64,000 nucleotides of DNA from Micromonospora sp045209745 (GTDB lineage Bacteria > Actinomycetota > Actinomycetes > Mycobacteriales > Micromonosporaceae). The DNA is taken from assembly GCF_045209745.1 (NCBI RefSeq), contig NZ_CP109273.1, positions 1,736,001 to 1,800,000 of the forward strand, read 5' to 3'. The first letter of the stretch is position 1; every line of letters starts with the position of its first letter. Both the position numbers and the translations under genes were made by a program. The notes beneath the pieces are model-generated. The model had not been told where the DNA came from and made no database searches. It worked only from the letters and a program-made list of their open reading frames with translations. Shown one piece after another: positions 15,935 through 25,830 of the stretch.

Positions 15935-18445
15935 ATGCACGGTCAACCTGCGCACCCCGGATTCAGCAACCGCAGTTCCCCATGGCCGGTGGTCGCGGCC
16001 GTGCTGGTCGGCTGCTGGACGGTTGCGGTCACCGTGGCCACCCAGACGGGTGGCTGGGTCACCGATCAGGTGCTGCTGGGCTTCGGGCACAACCGGGTGG
16101 GCTGGCTCTGGCCGGTGCTCGGCCTGGCCACCGTCGTGCTGGTGGGTGCACCCAGCCTGCTGCTGGCCGTGCTGCCCCGGTCGGCCGCGGTCCGGGCCAC
16201 CGGGAGGGCCTGGCTGATCGGGGCACTCGCACTCGGGGTGCTCACACTGCTGCGGCTCGTGCCGCCGGTGCACCACGAGGCGTACCTCGCCGGGCTGGCC
16301 GGCGCGGCGTTGCTCAGCGCGCTCGCCGTGCGCTGGTCGGCACGCCGGTGGGCGTACCCCGGACCAGCCGGCTCCGTCGGCGGCGCGGCACCCACCGGGG
16401 ACGGCGACGCCGGGCGGCCCGAGGCCGCCGGAAGCCCGCAACCGGTCGAGCGCCAGCGGGGATCGCGCCGGCCCGGCCCCGTGCCGCTGCTCGCGGTCGC
16501 CGCCGGGTTGGCGCTGCTGCTGCCCTGGGCCTGGCTGGGCGCGCTCGGTGGGCTCCTGGAGACCGTGCTCGCGCTATTCGCGGCCGCCGCGCTCGGGGTG
16601 CTGGCCGCGACGCTGCTCGACGCGACGTTCTGGTCCCGGTTCGCGGTCGGTCGGCCGCCCCGGCCGGCTCGGCTGGTGCTGGTCGGGGGCCTGGTCGCCG
16701 GGGTGGCGCTGCTGCTGCTCGCGGCCGGCACCGGCCAGTCCGGCGCGCAGTTGCCCGCGCTGCTGATCCTGCCGCCGTCGGGCTTCGCGCTGGCCGCGCT
16801 GTGGGCCGCGACCTGGCGGCCCACCGCCGACCCGGCCGACGCCACCCGCGCTGGTCCACGGGCGACCGGCTGGCTCGTGGGCCTGGCCGCACTCGGCCCG
16901 CTGGCCTTCACCGACCCGGAAGAGATCACCCTGCTGCTGGTCGGCACCCGGGACGTCCCGTTCTGGGTCGCGGTCGCCGCCGGTGCCGGGCTCGCCGTCG
17001 CCGTCCTGGTCGCCATCGGGTACGCGGTGCTGCTCGCCCGGCCGTCGGCACGCACCCCGAGCCGTCGGGTGGCAGCGGTGGCAGCCGTGGTGCTGCTGGT
17101 GACGTTCGGCGTGGTCGACCTCGGCCCCGGCCAGCCGGGCCTGTACGGCGAGCGGCTGCTCGTGGTGCTGCGCGCGCAGGCCGACCTGACCGGTCTACCA
17201 GCCGGCGCGTCGGGTCGGGCGGGGCGGGACGCCCGCGCGGCGGAGGTCTACCGGCGGCTGGTGACGACCGCCGAGCAGAGCCAGGCCGACCTGCTCCGAG
17301 GGCTGACCCGGCTCCGACTCGACCCGGTGTCGTACTACCTGGTGAACGCGGTCGAGGTGGACGGTGGCCCGGCGGTGCGGGCCTGGCTCGCCCACCGACC
17401 GGAGGTGTCGCGGGTGCTGGTCAGCCAGCGCCTGCGGCCACTGCCGGCTCCGGCCGGACAGAGCCGGGGCACCGCGCCCACGCCCACCGGCCCGGAGTGG
17501 AACATCCGCCAGATCGCCGCCGACCGGGTGTGGTCCCAGCTCGGGGTGACCGGCACGGGCATCGTGGTCGGCAGCTCGGATTCGGGGGTGGACGGCACCC
17601 ATCCGGCGCTGCGAGCAGGGTTCCGGGGCGGGAACGACTCCTGGTACGACCCGTGGAACGGCACCCGGAGCCCGACCGACCAGGGCGGGCACGGCACCCA
17701 CACGGTGGGCAGCGCGGTCGGGCGGGACGGCATCGGGGTGGCACCGGACGCGCAGTGGGTGGGTTGCGTCAACCTGGACCGCAACCTCGGCAGCCCGGGG
17801 CACTACCTGGACTGTCTCCAGTTCATGCTGGCGCCCTTCCCGGCCGGCGGCGACCCGTTCACCGACGGCCGTCCGGAGCGCGCCCCGCAGGTGCTGACCA
17901 ACTCGTGGGGCTGCCCGCCCATCGAGGGGTGCGACCGGGGCGTACTGCGACCGGCCACCGCCGCGCTGGATGCCGCCGGGATCTTCGTGGTCGCCGCGGC
18001 TGGCAACACCGGCCCGTGGTGCGCGTCGATCGACGACCCGCCAGCGCCGTACGCGGACGTGCTGACCGTGGGTGCGGTGGACGCGCAGCGTCGGGTCGCC
18101 GAGTTCTCCTCGCGCGGGCCGGTGCCGGGCGGCACGGGTAAGCCGGACGTGCTGGCGCCGGGCGTGGGCGTGGTGTCGGCCATGCCGGGCGGCACGTATG
18201 CCGCGCTGGACGGCACCTCGATGGCGACGCCGCAGGTGGCCGGGGTGGTCGCGCTGATGTGGTCGGCGAACCCAGCGTTGGTCGGCGATGTGAGCCGGAC
18301 CCGGCAGATCCTGCGGGACACCGCCACGGCGGCGACACCGACCTACCGCTCCGGCAGCCCGACCGACACCTGCGGTGCTCCGTCGAACGTCACCGGCGCC
18401 GGCCAGGTCGATGCCTACGCCGCCGTTCGTGCCGCCCAGAAATAG
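15935..18445 (+). CDS. Membrane-embedded S8 (subtilisin-family) serine peptidase
   Basis: 836-residue fusion. Residues 18-400 contain about nine to ten hydrophobic helices separated by short loops. Residues about 410-510 form a linker, and about 520-830 are a subtilase domain. The catalytic triad is complete: Asp549 (SSDSGVDGTHP), His586 (GGHGTHTVGS) and Ser762 (DGTSMATPQVAG), with the oxyanion Asn in AAAGNTG. No cleavable signal peptide is needed, since the last helix would place the peptidase outside the membrane if the N-terminus is cytosolic with an odd helix number; this topology is inferred. The start is ATG 15935. It is divergent from glpD. The membrane part is not a family I recognise. 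Confidence 0.88.
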   Translation: MHGQPAHPGFSNRSSPWPVVAAVLVGCWTVAVTVATQTGGWVTDQVLLGFGHNRVGWLWPVLGLATVVLVGAPSLLLAVLPRSAAVRATGRAWLIGALALGVLTLLRLVPPVHHEAYLAGLAGAALLSALAVRWSARRWAYPGPAGSVGGAAPTGDGDAGRPEAAGSPQPVERQRGSRRPGPVPLLAVAAGLALLLPWAWLGALGGLLETVLALFAAAALGVLAATLLDATFWSRFAVGRPPRPARLVLVGGLVAGVALLLLAAGTGQSGAQLPALLILPPSGFALAALWAATWRPTADPADATRAGPRATGWLVGLAALGPLAFTDPEEITLLLVGTRDVPFWVAVAAGAGLAVAVLVAIGYAVLLARPSARTPSRRVAAVAAVVLLVTFGVVDLGPGQPGLYGERLLVVLRAQADLTGLPAGASGRAGRDARAAEVYRRLVTTAEQSQADLLRGLTRLRLDPVSYYLVNAVEVDGGPAVRAWLAHRPEVSRVLVSQRLRPLPAPAGQSRGTAPTPTGPEWNIRQIAADRVWSQLGVTGTGIVVGSSDSGVDGTHPALRAGFRGGNDSWYDPWNGTRSPTDQGGHGTHTVGSAVGRDGIGVAPDAQWVGCVNLDRNLGSPGHYLDCLQFMLAPFPAGGDPFTDGRPERAPQVLTNSWGCPPIEGCDRGVLRPATAALDAAGIFVVAAAGNTGPWCASIDDPPAPYADVLTVGAVDAQRRVAEFSSRGPVPGGTGKPDVLAPGVGVVSAMPGGTYAALDGTSMATPQVAGVVALMWSANPALVGDVSRTRQILRDTATAATPTYRSGSPTDTCGAPSNVTGAGQVDAYAAVRAAQK

Positions 18446-18458
18446 GAAGGTTCCCTTC
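18446..18458. terminator. Short inverted repeat after the subtilase gene
   Basis: GAAGG and CCTTC flank a three-base loop directly after the TAG stop, followed by TT. The stem is only five pairs, so this is a weak terminator candidate at best. Confidence 0.3.
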
Positions 18459-18513
18459 TTGAGACAAGAGGCGGGAGCGCAGACCGGCACCCGGTGATTT
18501 AGGGTCGGCGACC

Positions 18514-19449
18514 ATGGACGCCGCGATCACCGTCACCGAGTTGACCCCCGACCTGGCCCCCACCGTGGTACGGCTCTGCGAGCAGGCTCTCGACCTACCC
18601 GAGGACGCCGCCGAGGCGGCCCCCATCGTGGACGTGCTCTGGCCCCGGGCCGCCGCCAACCGGGCGGTGGTCGGGCTGGGCGCGTACCGGGGTGCGGATC
18701 TGGTCGGGGTGTTGATCTGCTCGGTGTCGTCGACCGAACCGGGCATCGGGCACGTGGACCTGGTCGCGGTCCTCCCGGATCAGCGCCGCCAGGGTGTCGG
18801 CCGGGCGCTGCTCCAGAGGGCCGAGCGGGTGCTCGCCGAGCGCGGGGTGACCGAGGTGCTGCTGGCCGGAAACCCGCCGTACTACGCGTGGCCGGGCGTC
18901 GACGTCCGCTACACGCCGGCGGTCTGCGCCGCCGTCGCGCTCGGCTACGAGCAGGACCGGACCGCCTGGAACATGACCGCGGACCTGTCGTACGACGGGT
19001 CGCCGGCACTGCGGTCCACCGAGGCGGCCCAGCGGCGGCTGGCCGATCAGGGCGTGACCGTACGCCGGGCGGAGCCGGCGGACCTGCCGGCGCTGGTCGA
19101 GTTCGCCCGGTCCACCTTCGGCGGCACGTGGGACGGCGAGTTGGCCGGGTCAGTTGGTCGGGACGGCGCCGGTTGCCACCTGGCGGAGCGGGGCGGCGAG
19201 GTGCTCGGCTTCGCCGCGTACGGGTCGTCCCGGCCGAGCTGGTTCGGGCCGATGGGCACCGCGCCGGCTGCCGAGGGGTCGGGCATTGGCGGGGTGCTGC
19301 TGCGGCGCTGCCTCCGGGACCAGCAGGTGGCGGGGCTGGACCGGGCGCAGATTGGCTGGGTGGGGCCGGTGGCGTTCTATTCCGGCAGTGCGGGCGCCCG
19401 GATCGAGCGGGTCTTCTTCCTGTATCGACGGGCGATCGGCGCAGAATAA
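18514..19449 (+). CDS. Tandem GNAT acetyltransferase
   Basis: 311-residue protein with two GNAT folds. The N-terminal copy (about residues 5-150) contains VAVLPDQRRQGVGRALLQRAE, a clear acetyl-CoA pyrophosphate-binding motif (R/Q-x-x-G-x-G). The C-terminal copy (about 175-305) is weaker, with MGTAPAAEGSGIGGVLLRRCL. Paired GNAT domains resemble mycothiol synthase in layout, but the length and context do not support that assignment. The substrate is unknown. The start ATG 18514 is preceded by a normal upstream gap and the gene is alone. Confidence 0.85.
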   Translation: MDAAITVTELTPDLAPTVVRLCEQALDLPEDAAEAAPIVDVLWPRAAANRAVVGLGAYRGADLVGVLICSVSSTEPGIGHVDLVAVLPDQRRQGVGRALLQRAERVLAERGVTEVLLAGNPPYYAWPGVDVRYTPAVCAAVALGYEQDRTAWNMTADLSYDGSPALRSTEAAQRRLADQGVTVRRAEPADLPALVEFARSTFGGTWDGELAGSVGRDGAGCHLAERGGEVLGFAAYGSSRPSWFGPMGTAPAAEGSGIGGVLLRRCLRDQQVAGLDRAQIGWVGPVAFYSGSAGARIERVFFLYRRAIGAE

Positions 19450-19508
19450 GGGCGAATAGGATATAGACCCAGATAGCGCCATTCGGCCGCATCGGCCATC
19501 GACGCCCC

Positions 19509-19523
19509 CTACCGTTTCGGTAG
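19509..19523 (+). promoter_or_regulatory. Hairpin abutting a strong ribosome site
   Basis: CTACCG, TTT, CGGTAG forms a six-pair hairpin whose last base is the first G of GAGGAGG (19523-19529), the ribosome site of the following 82-residue gene. Such placement can keep the site exposed or stabilise the 5' end. A TATAGA-like -10 lies about 50 bases upstream. Confidence 0.4.
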
Positions 19524-19534
19524 AGGAGGCAGCC

Positions 19535-19783
19535 ATGACCACGGATGAAGACCAGACCGAGGACGGCCCGCCGATCACCTGGAAACCGATCGGCGAACTC
19601 CCCGGCCAACTGCCGTTCGACCGGCTCGACTACGGCGACGCCGAGCAACTGGCCGAGATGACCACCGACGGCGAGTCATCGGTGGTCGAGGAGCCGCAGG
19701 AGATGGTGGACGCGCCGATCCAGCTGCTTCCGCCGTACGACCGGGCGCAGAAACGGCGCAACCAACGCCCACTACCGACCTGA
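19535..19783 (+). CDS. Small acidic protein of unknown function (82 residues)
   Basis: Unrecognised, but well supported as a gene: GAGGAGG sits five bases before ATG 19535, and a strong terminator follows the stop. The product is acidic in its first two thirds (TTDEDQTEDGPP, LDYGDAEQLAEM, VVEEPQEMVDAP) and basic at the end (RAQKRRNQRP), proline-rich, with no membrane segment. It is likely an intrinsically disordered actinobacterial small protein. No function is assigned. Confidence 0.75.
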   Translation: MTTDEDQTEDGPPITWKPIGELPGQLPFDRLDYGDAEQLAEMTTDGESSVVEEPQEMVDAPIQLLPPYDRAQKRRNQRPLPT

Positions 19784-19786
19784 CGA

Positions 19787-19824
19787 CGAACGGGGCGGAC
19801 CGCGTCAGCGGCCCGCCCCGTTCG
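19787..19824. terminator. Bidirectional terminator hairpin
   Basis: CGAACGGGGCGG (19787-19798) pairs perfectly with CCGCCCCGTTCG (19813-19824). An inner CCGC/GCGG pair extends the stem and leaves a GTCA loop. It lies between the convergent 82-residue gene and groEL, so it can end both transcripts. Confidence 0.85.
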
Positions 19825-19839
19825 GTGTCGGAACTGGAC

Positions 19840-21462
<1,623 letters not shown>

Positions 21463-21658
21463 ACGGCGTTGTCCTCCTGGACACTCACGGGCCATCCGAG
21501 ATGTGTGCCCCGGATGGGCCGCCTGGTGTACGCACCTTGGGACGTCGCCACCTGGCGACGACGACGTCCTTCGGCCGGGCCGGATAGCCCGCGACGACCG
21601 GCCATGTGCCGCCCCGGCGTCTCCACGCCGGTGCAACCTGGCCCCACCGTCCCGACCA

Positions 21659-21685
21659 TTGGCACTCACGGTATGCGAGTGCCAA
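21659..21685. promoter_or_regulatory. CIRCE operator 1 (HrcA site)
   Basis: Perfect inverted repeat TTGGCACTC, nine bases, GAGTGCCAA. This is the CIRCE consensus (TTAGCACTC-N9-GAGTGCTAA) with one symmetric change per arm. On the minus strand it lies at about the expected transcription start of groEL. Confidence 0.93.
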
Positions 21686-21690
21686 TGACT

Positions 21691-21719
21691 TGTTTAGCAC
21701 TCTCCCCTGCCGAGTGCAA
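21691..21719 (-). promoter_or_regulatory. groEL promoter
   Basis: On the minus strand TTGCAC (21719-21714) and TAAACA (21696-21691) are separated by exactly 17 bases, a good housekeeping sigma promoter. The -35 lies inside CIRCE 2 and the start site would fall next to CIRCE 1, so HrcA bound at either site would block polymerase. Confidence 0.75.
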
Positions 21720-21720
21720 G
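21694..21720. promoter_or_regulatory. CIRCE operator 2 (HrcA site)
   Basis: TTAGCACTC, nine bases, GAGTGCAAG: one arm is exact consensus and the other has two mismatches. It overlaps the -35 and spacer of the groEL promoter and lies nine bases from CIRCE 1. Confidence 0.88.
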
Positions 21721-21734
21721 CACGATGGGGCCGC

Positions 21735-22892
21735 TCAGCCGAGTTCCGCCGCCAGTCCGGCGCTGTTCACCGGTGCCTCATGAGCCCTCTGCTCGGCGTA
21801 CGTGACCAGCAGACCAACCATCTGGGCGAGATGCGCCGGCAGGGCCAGCACCGCGGTGACCCCGATCACCGCCACCGCCCCGACCGCGGCACCCGGCGAC
21901 GCGAAGGGATCCGTACCGAACGCGGAGGTGCCCACCCCTTCCAGGGCGCCAGGGATCACACTGCCGACGATCACCGCCAGGGCCACCAGTGCCACCCGAC
22001 CGAGCAGCAGGCCGAGCCGGTCGTGGAACATCCGGAACGATCGGCCGATCGGGTTGCGGCGTTCGAAGAGATAGACCGGGCCGGCCATGCTCAGCGCGAA
22101 CGCCAGGTAGATGCCCGGCAGCACGCAGAAACAGACGCCGATGCCGATGAGCACGCTGATCAGCAGGGTCCAGCCCCACAGCCCGAGTGCCCGACGGAGG
22201 CCGTAGCGCAGCGCCGACTCCAGGCTGGCCGGCTGGCCGGCCGCCTGCTGAGTGATCACCCAACTGCCGGCGGCCCACCCGACGGCCTGCACCAACCCGA
22301 TCAACAGGCTGCCGCCGACCAGCACCCCGAGAAGGCTCACCAGTTCGACGGCGAAGTTGTCCGGCAACACGGCGGTCGGATTCGCCTCGATCTGGGCGTC
22401 CCAGTTCGCCGACGGATCAACCCCGAGGGAGATCACCGAGAGCACCGCCGCCGGCAACACCTGGGTGAGCAGCATGATGGGCACCAACTGCCGCCAACCC
22501 CGGCGCAGCGCTCCCCCACACCGGTTGAACCAGCCGGCGAGACCGGCACCCGGCGGGGTGACCAGGGCGTCGTTCGGGTCGAACCCGTAACCCGGCGGAT
22601 ACCAGCCTGCCTGCGGCCCCGGATACCACGGCTGCCCACCGTAGGGAACCGCCCCGGGCGGGTAGCCCCCGGTGGGCGGGAACACCCAGTGCGGGGGCGG
22701 CGGACCCCAGGCACCCTGCGCGGGACCCCAGCCGGGCGGCGGGCCAGCCGGGCCGCCCGGCGGCACGCCCGGCCCCCACCCGGGTGGCGTGCCTGGTGCC
22801 GCGCCGGAACTGCCGGCGGGCGAGGTCGGGTCGGACGGGCCCGGCTCCCCCGGCCCGGTGGGAGGGGTGGGTGGGGGTGGCTGGTCGGTCAT
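21735..22892 (-). CDS. Proline-rich multi-pass membrane protein (GDPD-membrane-domain-like)
   Basis: 385-residue protein. Residues 1-110 are a Pro/Gly/Trp/Tyr-rich cytosolic region with repeated PPGWGP and GGYPPG units. Residues 125-370 carry about six membrane helices (LVPIMLLTQVLPAAVLSVI through VTAVLALPAHLAQMVGLLVTYAEQR). The layout and the segment YLFERRNPIGRSFRMFHDRLGLLLGRV resemble actinobacterial membrane proteins annotated as glycerophosphoryl diester phosphodiesterase membrane domain; no catalytic GDPD domain is present. The start at ATG 22892 has GAGGAGC upstream. It sits directly behind the groEL promoter region on the same strand. Confidence 0.8.
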   Translation of the reverse strand: MTDQPPPPTPPTGPGEPGPSDPTSPAGSSGAAPGTPPGWGPGVPPGGPAGPPPGWGPAQGAWGPPPPHWVFPPTGGYPPGAVPYGGQPWYPGPQAGWYPPGYGFDPNDALVTPPGAGLAGWFNRCGGALRRGWRQLVPIMLLTQVLPAAVLSVISLGVDPSANWDAQIEANPTAVLPDNFAVELVSLLGVLVGGSLLIGLVQAVGWAAGSWVITQQAAGQPASLESALRYGLRRALGLWGWTLLISVLIGIGVCFCVLPGIYLAFALSMAGPVYLFERRNPIGRSFRMFHDRLGLLLGRVALVALAVIVGSVIPGALEGVGTSAFGTDPFASPGAAVGAVAVIGVTAVLALPAHLAQMVGLLVTYAEQRAHEAPVNSAGLAAELG

Positions 22893-22988
22893 GAACGCTC
22901 CTCAGCATCGGCTGGAACGGTTCACGATCTTCCCGGTTGCGCGCCCGTGCCGCTGCACCGACTCGCGGGGCCGAGCCGGGAAGAAAAC

Positions 22989-23192
22989 TCAGGCGATGAC
23001 GCGTACGTGTTCGGCCTGCGGGCCCTTCTGCCCCTGGGCGATCTCACACTCCACCCGCTGACCGTCGTCCAGCGCCTTGTAGCCGTCCATTTCGATCGCG
23101 GAAAAATGAACGAACACGTCCTGACCGCCGTCGACGGCGATGAAGCCGTAGCCTTTTTCGGCGTTGAACCACTTCACGGTGCCCTGTGCCAC
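22989..23192 (-). CDS. Cold-shock domain protein
   Basis: 67-residue single-stranded nucleic acid binding protein of the CspA family. The RNA-binding motifs RNP1 (KGYGFIAV) and RNP2 (VFVHFSAI) are exact, and the length is typical. The start ATG 23192 has GAGGGAAG upstream. Such proteins act as RNA chaperones during cold shock or normal growth. It has a roughly 100-base leader, common in this family, but no regulated structure was identified. Confidence 0.95.
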   Translation of the reverse strand: MAQGTVKWFNAEKGYGFIAVDGGQDVFVHFSAIEMDGYKALDDGQRVECEIAQGQKGPQAEHVRVIA

Positions 23193-23405
23193 GGTGCACT
23201 TCCCTCACTCTGCACGGCGTTGCCTGACCCGGCGCACGGCGCGGCCGGGTGCCCTCGGGTCACCGCCTCAGCGATCGATGACGGCCATTGAAGAAGGTGA
23301 CCGAAATCGCACGTTACACGAGCAGCGACAGCCGCGCACGACCACAAATCAGGCATATTTCGGGCTCGGAAAACGGCGTCCACCCCCTGTGGTAGGCATG
23401 CAGAC

Positions 23406-23936
23406 ATGACCACCGAGACCGGCTCAACCGCCGTTCGCCAGGCGGAGATCCGTCGAGTCCGGCCGGAGGACGCCGCCCGGATGCGGGCGCTGCGCCTGGA
23501 GATGCTCGCCGACGCACCGCTGGCTTTCCTGGAGACCCTGGCGGACGCGGCGGCCAGACCGCACACCGAGTTCGCCGCGCGGGTCGCGTACACCTCAGCC
23601 GGTTCGAGCAACGCGCAGTTCATCGCCGACCCGGGCGGCCGACTGGTCGGGCACGCCGGTGGCACCCTCGCCCCGAACGAACCCGGGCTGACCGTGATCT
23701 ACGCCGTGTACGTCACGCCGACCTGGCGGGGCAACGGGCTGCTCGGCGAGCTGATCGACGGCGTGGCCGCCTGGTCGCGGGCCTGCGGTCGGCCGGAGCT
23801 GCTGCTGGAGGTCGTGGTCGGCAACGACCGTGCCTACCGGGCCTACCAGCGGCTGGGCTTCACCGACACCGGCGTACGCGTCCCGCACCCCACAATCCCA
23901 GCCCTGAGCGAGCTACAAATGCGCAGAAAAGCCTAA
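23406..23936 (+). CDS. GNAT family N-acetyltransferase
   Basis: 176-residue protein with one GNAT domain. The acetyl-CoA-binding stretch is VYVTPTWRGNGLLGELIDGV (about residues 98-117), followed by LEVVVGNDRAYRAYQRLGFTDTG, the usual C-terminal motif B. The start is ATG 23406. The substrate is unknown. It is monocistronic, ending before a strong hairpin. Confidence 0.88.
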   Translation: MTTETGSTAVRQAEIRRVRPEDAARMRALRLEMLADAPLAFLETLADAAARPHTEFAARVAYTSAGSSNAQFIADPGGRLVGHAGGTLAPNEPGLTVIYAVYVTPTWRGNGLLGELIDGVAAWSRACGRPELLLEVVVGNDRAYRAYQRLGFTDTGVRVPHPTIPALSELQMRRKA

Positions 23937-24013
23937 AACCCAAGAACCATCCCAGGGCAGAACCACTGTGATGTTTTAAAGCCGGCTGAGTGCCGATCAG
24001 CGTGCCCCACGAA

Positions 24014-24089
24014 GGGTTTCCGGGGGGAGCCCGCCCGCGGAAGGATCAAGCCTGACCGCCTGGAGCGGGTGGGCTCCCCCCGAAAACCC
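24014..24089. terminator. Long bidirectional terminator hairpin
   Basis: The left arm 24014-24038 (core CGGGGGGAGCCC) and right arm 24065-24089 (core GGGCTCCCCCCG) pair over about 23 bases with two mismatches around a 26-base loop. It sits between the convergent GNAT and paaN genes. Confidence 0.8.
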
Positions 24090-24106
24090 CCAACCGCAAC
24101 TAAAGA

Positions 24107-25780
24107 TCAAACATGACGCCGAGACTGCACGATCCGGAAGCGGTTCGAAACATAAGCCCCGTCCGTCAACGCCGAGTTGGCCGCCGCGTTGGCCCCACTG
24201 CCGTGGAAGTCGGAGAACGCCGCCGACTGGTTCACGAAGACCCCGCCGGTGAGGTTGCAGGACAGGTGCACCCCGACCTCGACCGCCACCGCCTCGGTGG
24301 CGTCCAGCACCGCCTCGTCGGTGGAGTAGACCCCGGCGGTGAGCGCACCCTTCTCGCCGACCGTCCGGCGCAGCAGCTCCAGGCTGTGTGCGGTGGAGTC
24401 GGTCGCGATGGCGAACGAGATCGGCCCGAACCACTCCCGGCCGTACGTCTCCGCGTCGTCCGCGGTCAGCTTCACGATCGTCGGGGTACGCACCACCGCG
24501 TCGGCGTACGCCGGGTGGGCCACGGCCCGCGACTCCAGCACCGGCTCGCCGACCTTGGTCACCTCGGCCAGCCGTTCCAGCACCCCGTCGTTGACGATGG
24601 CGCCGGTCAGCTCCACGCCTCGGGCCGGGTCGGCGGTGAGCTTGCCGATTACCGCGGCGATCCCGCCGGCCACCTCGTCGAAGCTCTTGTGCCCCTGGTC
24701 GGTCTCGATGCCACCGGCGGGGATGAGAATGTTCTGCGAGGTGGTGCACATCTGACCGCTGTAGAGGGTCAGCGTGAAACCGAGGTTGCGGCACATGCCG
24801 ACGAAGTCGTCGGTGGAGTCGATGACGACCGTGTTCAGACCGGCCTTCTCGGTGTAGACCGACGCCTGCCGGGCGTGCGTCTCCAGCCAGTCGCCGTACT
24901 CGGTGGAACCGGTGAAGTCGACGATCCGGATGGAGCGGTGCAGGGCCAGGTCGCTGGCGAGCTTCTCACCGGGCGCCTCGGCCGCCAGCATGATCAGGTT
25001 TGGGTCGAAGCCGGCCTCGGCGAGCACCTCCCGGGCGTACTTCACGGTGATGGCCAGCGGCAGCACCGCACGCGGGTGCGGCTTGACGATCACCGGGTTG
25101 CCGGTGACCAGCGAGGCGAACAGCCCAGGGTACGAGTTCCAGGTCGGGAAGGTGTTGCAGCCGATGACCAGCGCCACCCCACGCGGCACCACGTGGAACG
25201 TCTTGGTCATCCGCAGCGGGTCACCCTTGCCGGCGGCCTTCTCCCAGCGTGCCGTCCCCGGGTGCCGGGTCATCTCGGCGTACGCGTACGCCAGCGCTTC
25301 CAGCGCCCGGTCCAGCGCGTGCGCGCCGCCGGCCTGGAAGGCCATCACGAACGCCTGCCCGCTGGTGAACTGCACGGCGTTGGCCAGCTCGAAGATGTGC
25401 TTGTGCAGCCGGTCGAGGATTTCCAGGCAGACCCCCACCCGCGCCTGCGGGCCGGCGTCGCGCCACGCCGGCAGCGCGGCGGAGGCGGCGCTGACCAGCT
25501 CGCCGGTGCCGGGGTGCGGGTACCGCACCGCCAACTCCACCCCGAACGGGCTCGCCTCGGTGGCGACCCGAACGCCTGCGCCCGGCTGGTCGAGCGGGAA
25601 GTCGCCACCGAGGTACGCCTCGAAGGCGGCCTTACCGTCGGCCGCGGCGGTCTCGCCGTACACCCGGGGGCTGGGGGATTCGGGGTAGGCGGACCAGTAG
25701 CCCCGCTCCGTGATCGCGGTCAGCGCACGGTTGAGGATGTCGGCGTGCCTGTCGTACAGGGGCTGCGGGGTCTCCGTCAT
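24107..25780 (-). CDS. paaN: PaaN-type aldehyde dehydrogenase
   Basis: 557-residue member of the aldehyde dehydrogenase superfamily of the PaaN type, which in phenylacetate catabolism has been linked to ring opening or aldehyde oxidation. The catalytic cysteine is in LYSGQMCTTSQNIL and the Rossmann segments are GNPVIVKPHPRAVLPLAI and FTGSTEYGDWLE. The C-terminal NQSAAFSDFHGSGANAAANS is characteristic of PaaN. No other paa genes are in the window, so the enzyme may serve the paa pathway in trans or a different aldehyde. The ATG at 25780 was chosen; in-frame ATGs three and four codons upstream are possible. Confidence 0.88.
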   Translation of the reverse strand: MTETPQPLYDRHADILNRALTAITERGYWSAYPESPSPRVYGETAAADGKAAFEAYLGGDFPLDQPGAGVRVATEASPFGVELAVRYPHPGTGELVSAASAALPAWRDAGPQARVGVCLEILDRLHKHIFELANAVQFTSGQAFVMAFQAGGAHALDRALEALAYAYAEMTRHPGTARWEKAAGKGDPLRMTKTFHVVPRGVALVIGCNTFPTWNSYPGLFASLVTGNPVIVKPHPRAVLPLAITVKYAREVLAEAGFDPNLIMLAAEAPGEKLASDLALHRSIRIVDFTGSTEYGDWLETHARQASVYTEKAGLNTVVIDSTDDFVGMCRNLGFTLTLYSGQMCTTSQNILIPAGGIETDQGHKSFDEVAGGIAAVIGKLTADPARGVELTGAIVNDGVLERLAEVTKVGEPVLESRAVAHPAYADAVVRTPTIVKLTADDAETYGREWFGPISFAIATDSTAHSLELLRRTVGEKGALTAGVYSTDEAVLDATEAVAVEVGVHLSCNLTGGVFVNQSAAFSDFHGSGANAAANSALTDGAYVSNRFRIVQSRRHV

Positions 25781-25830
25781 GCCAGCCATCATGCCTGAGG
25801 ACCCGACGCGAGCAGTAACGCCGATACCGG

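Noticed and set aside
24113..25798. 561-residue plus-strand open frame opposite paaN
   Set aside because: Mirror of the paaN coding strand in a GC-rich genome; no ribosome site or family motif.
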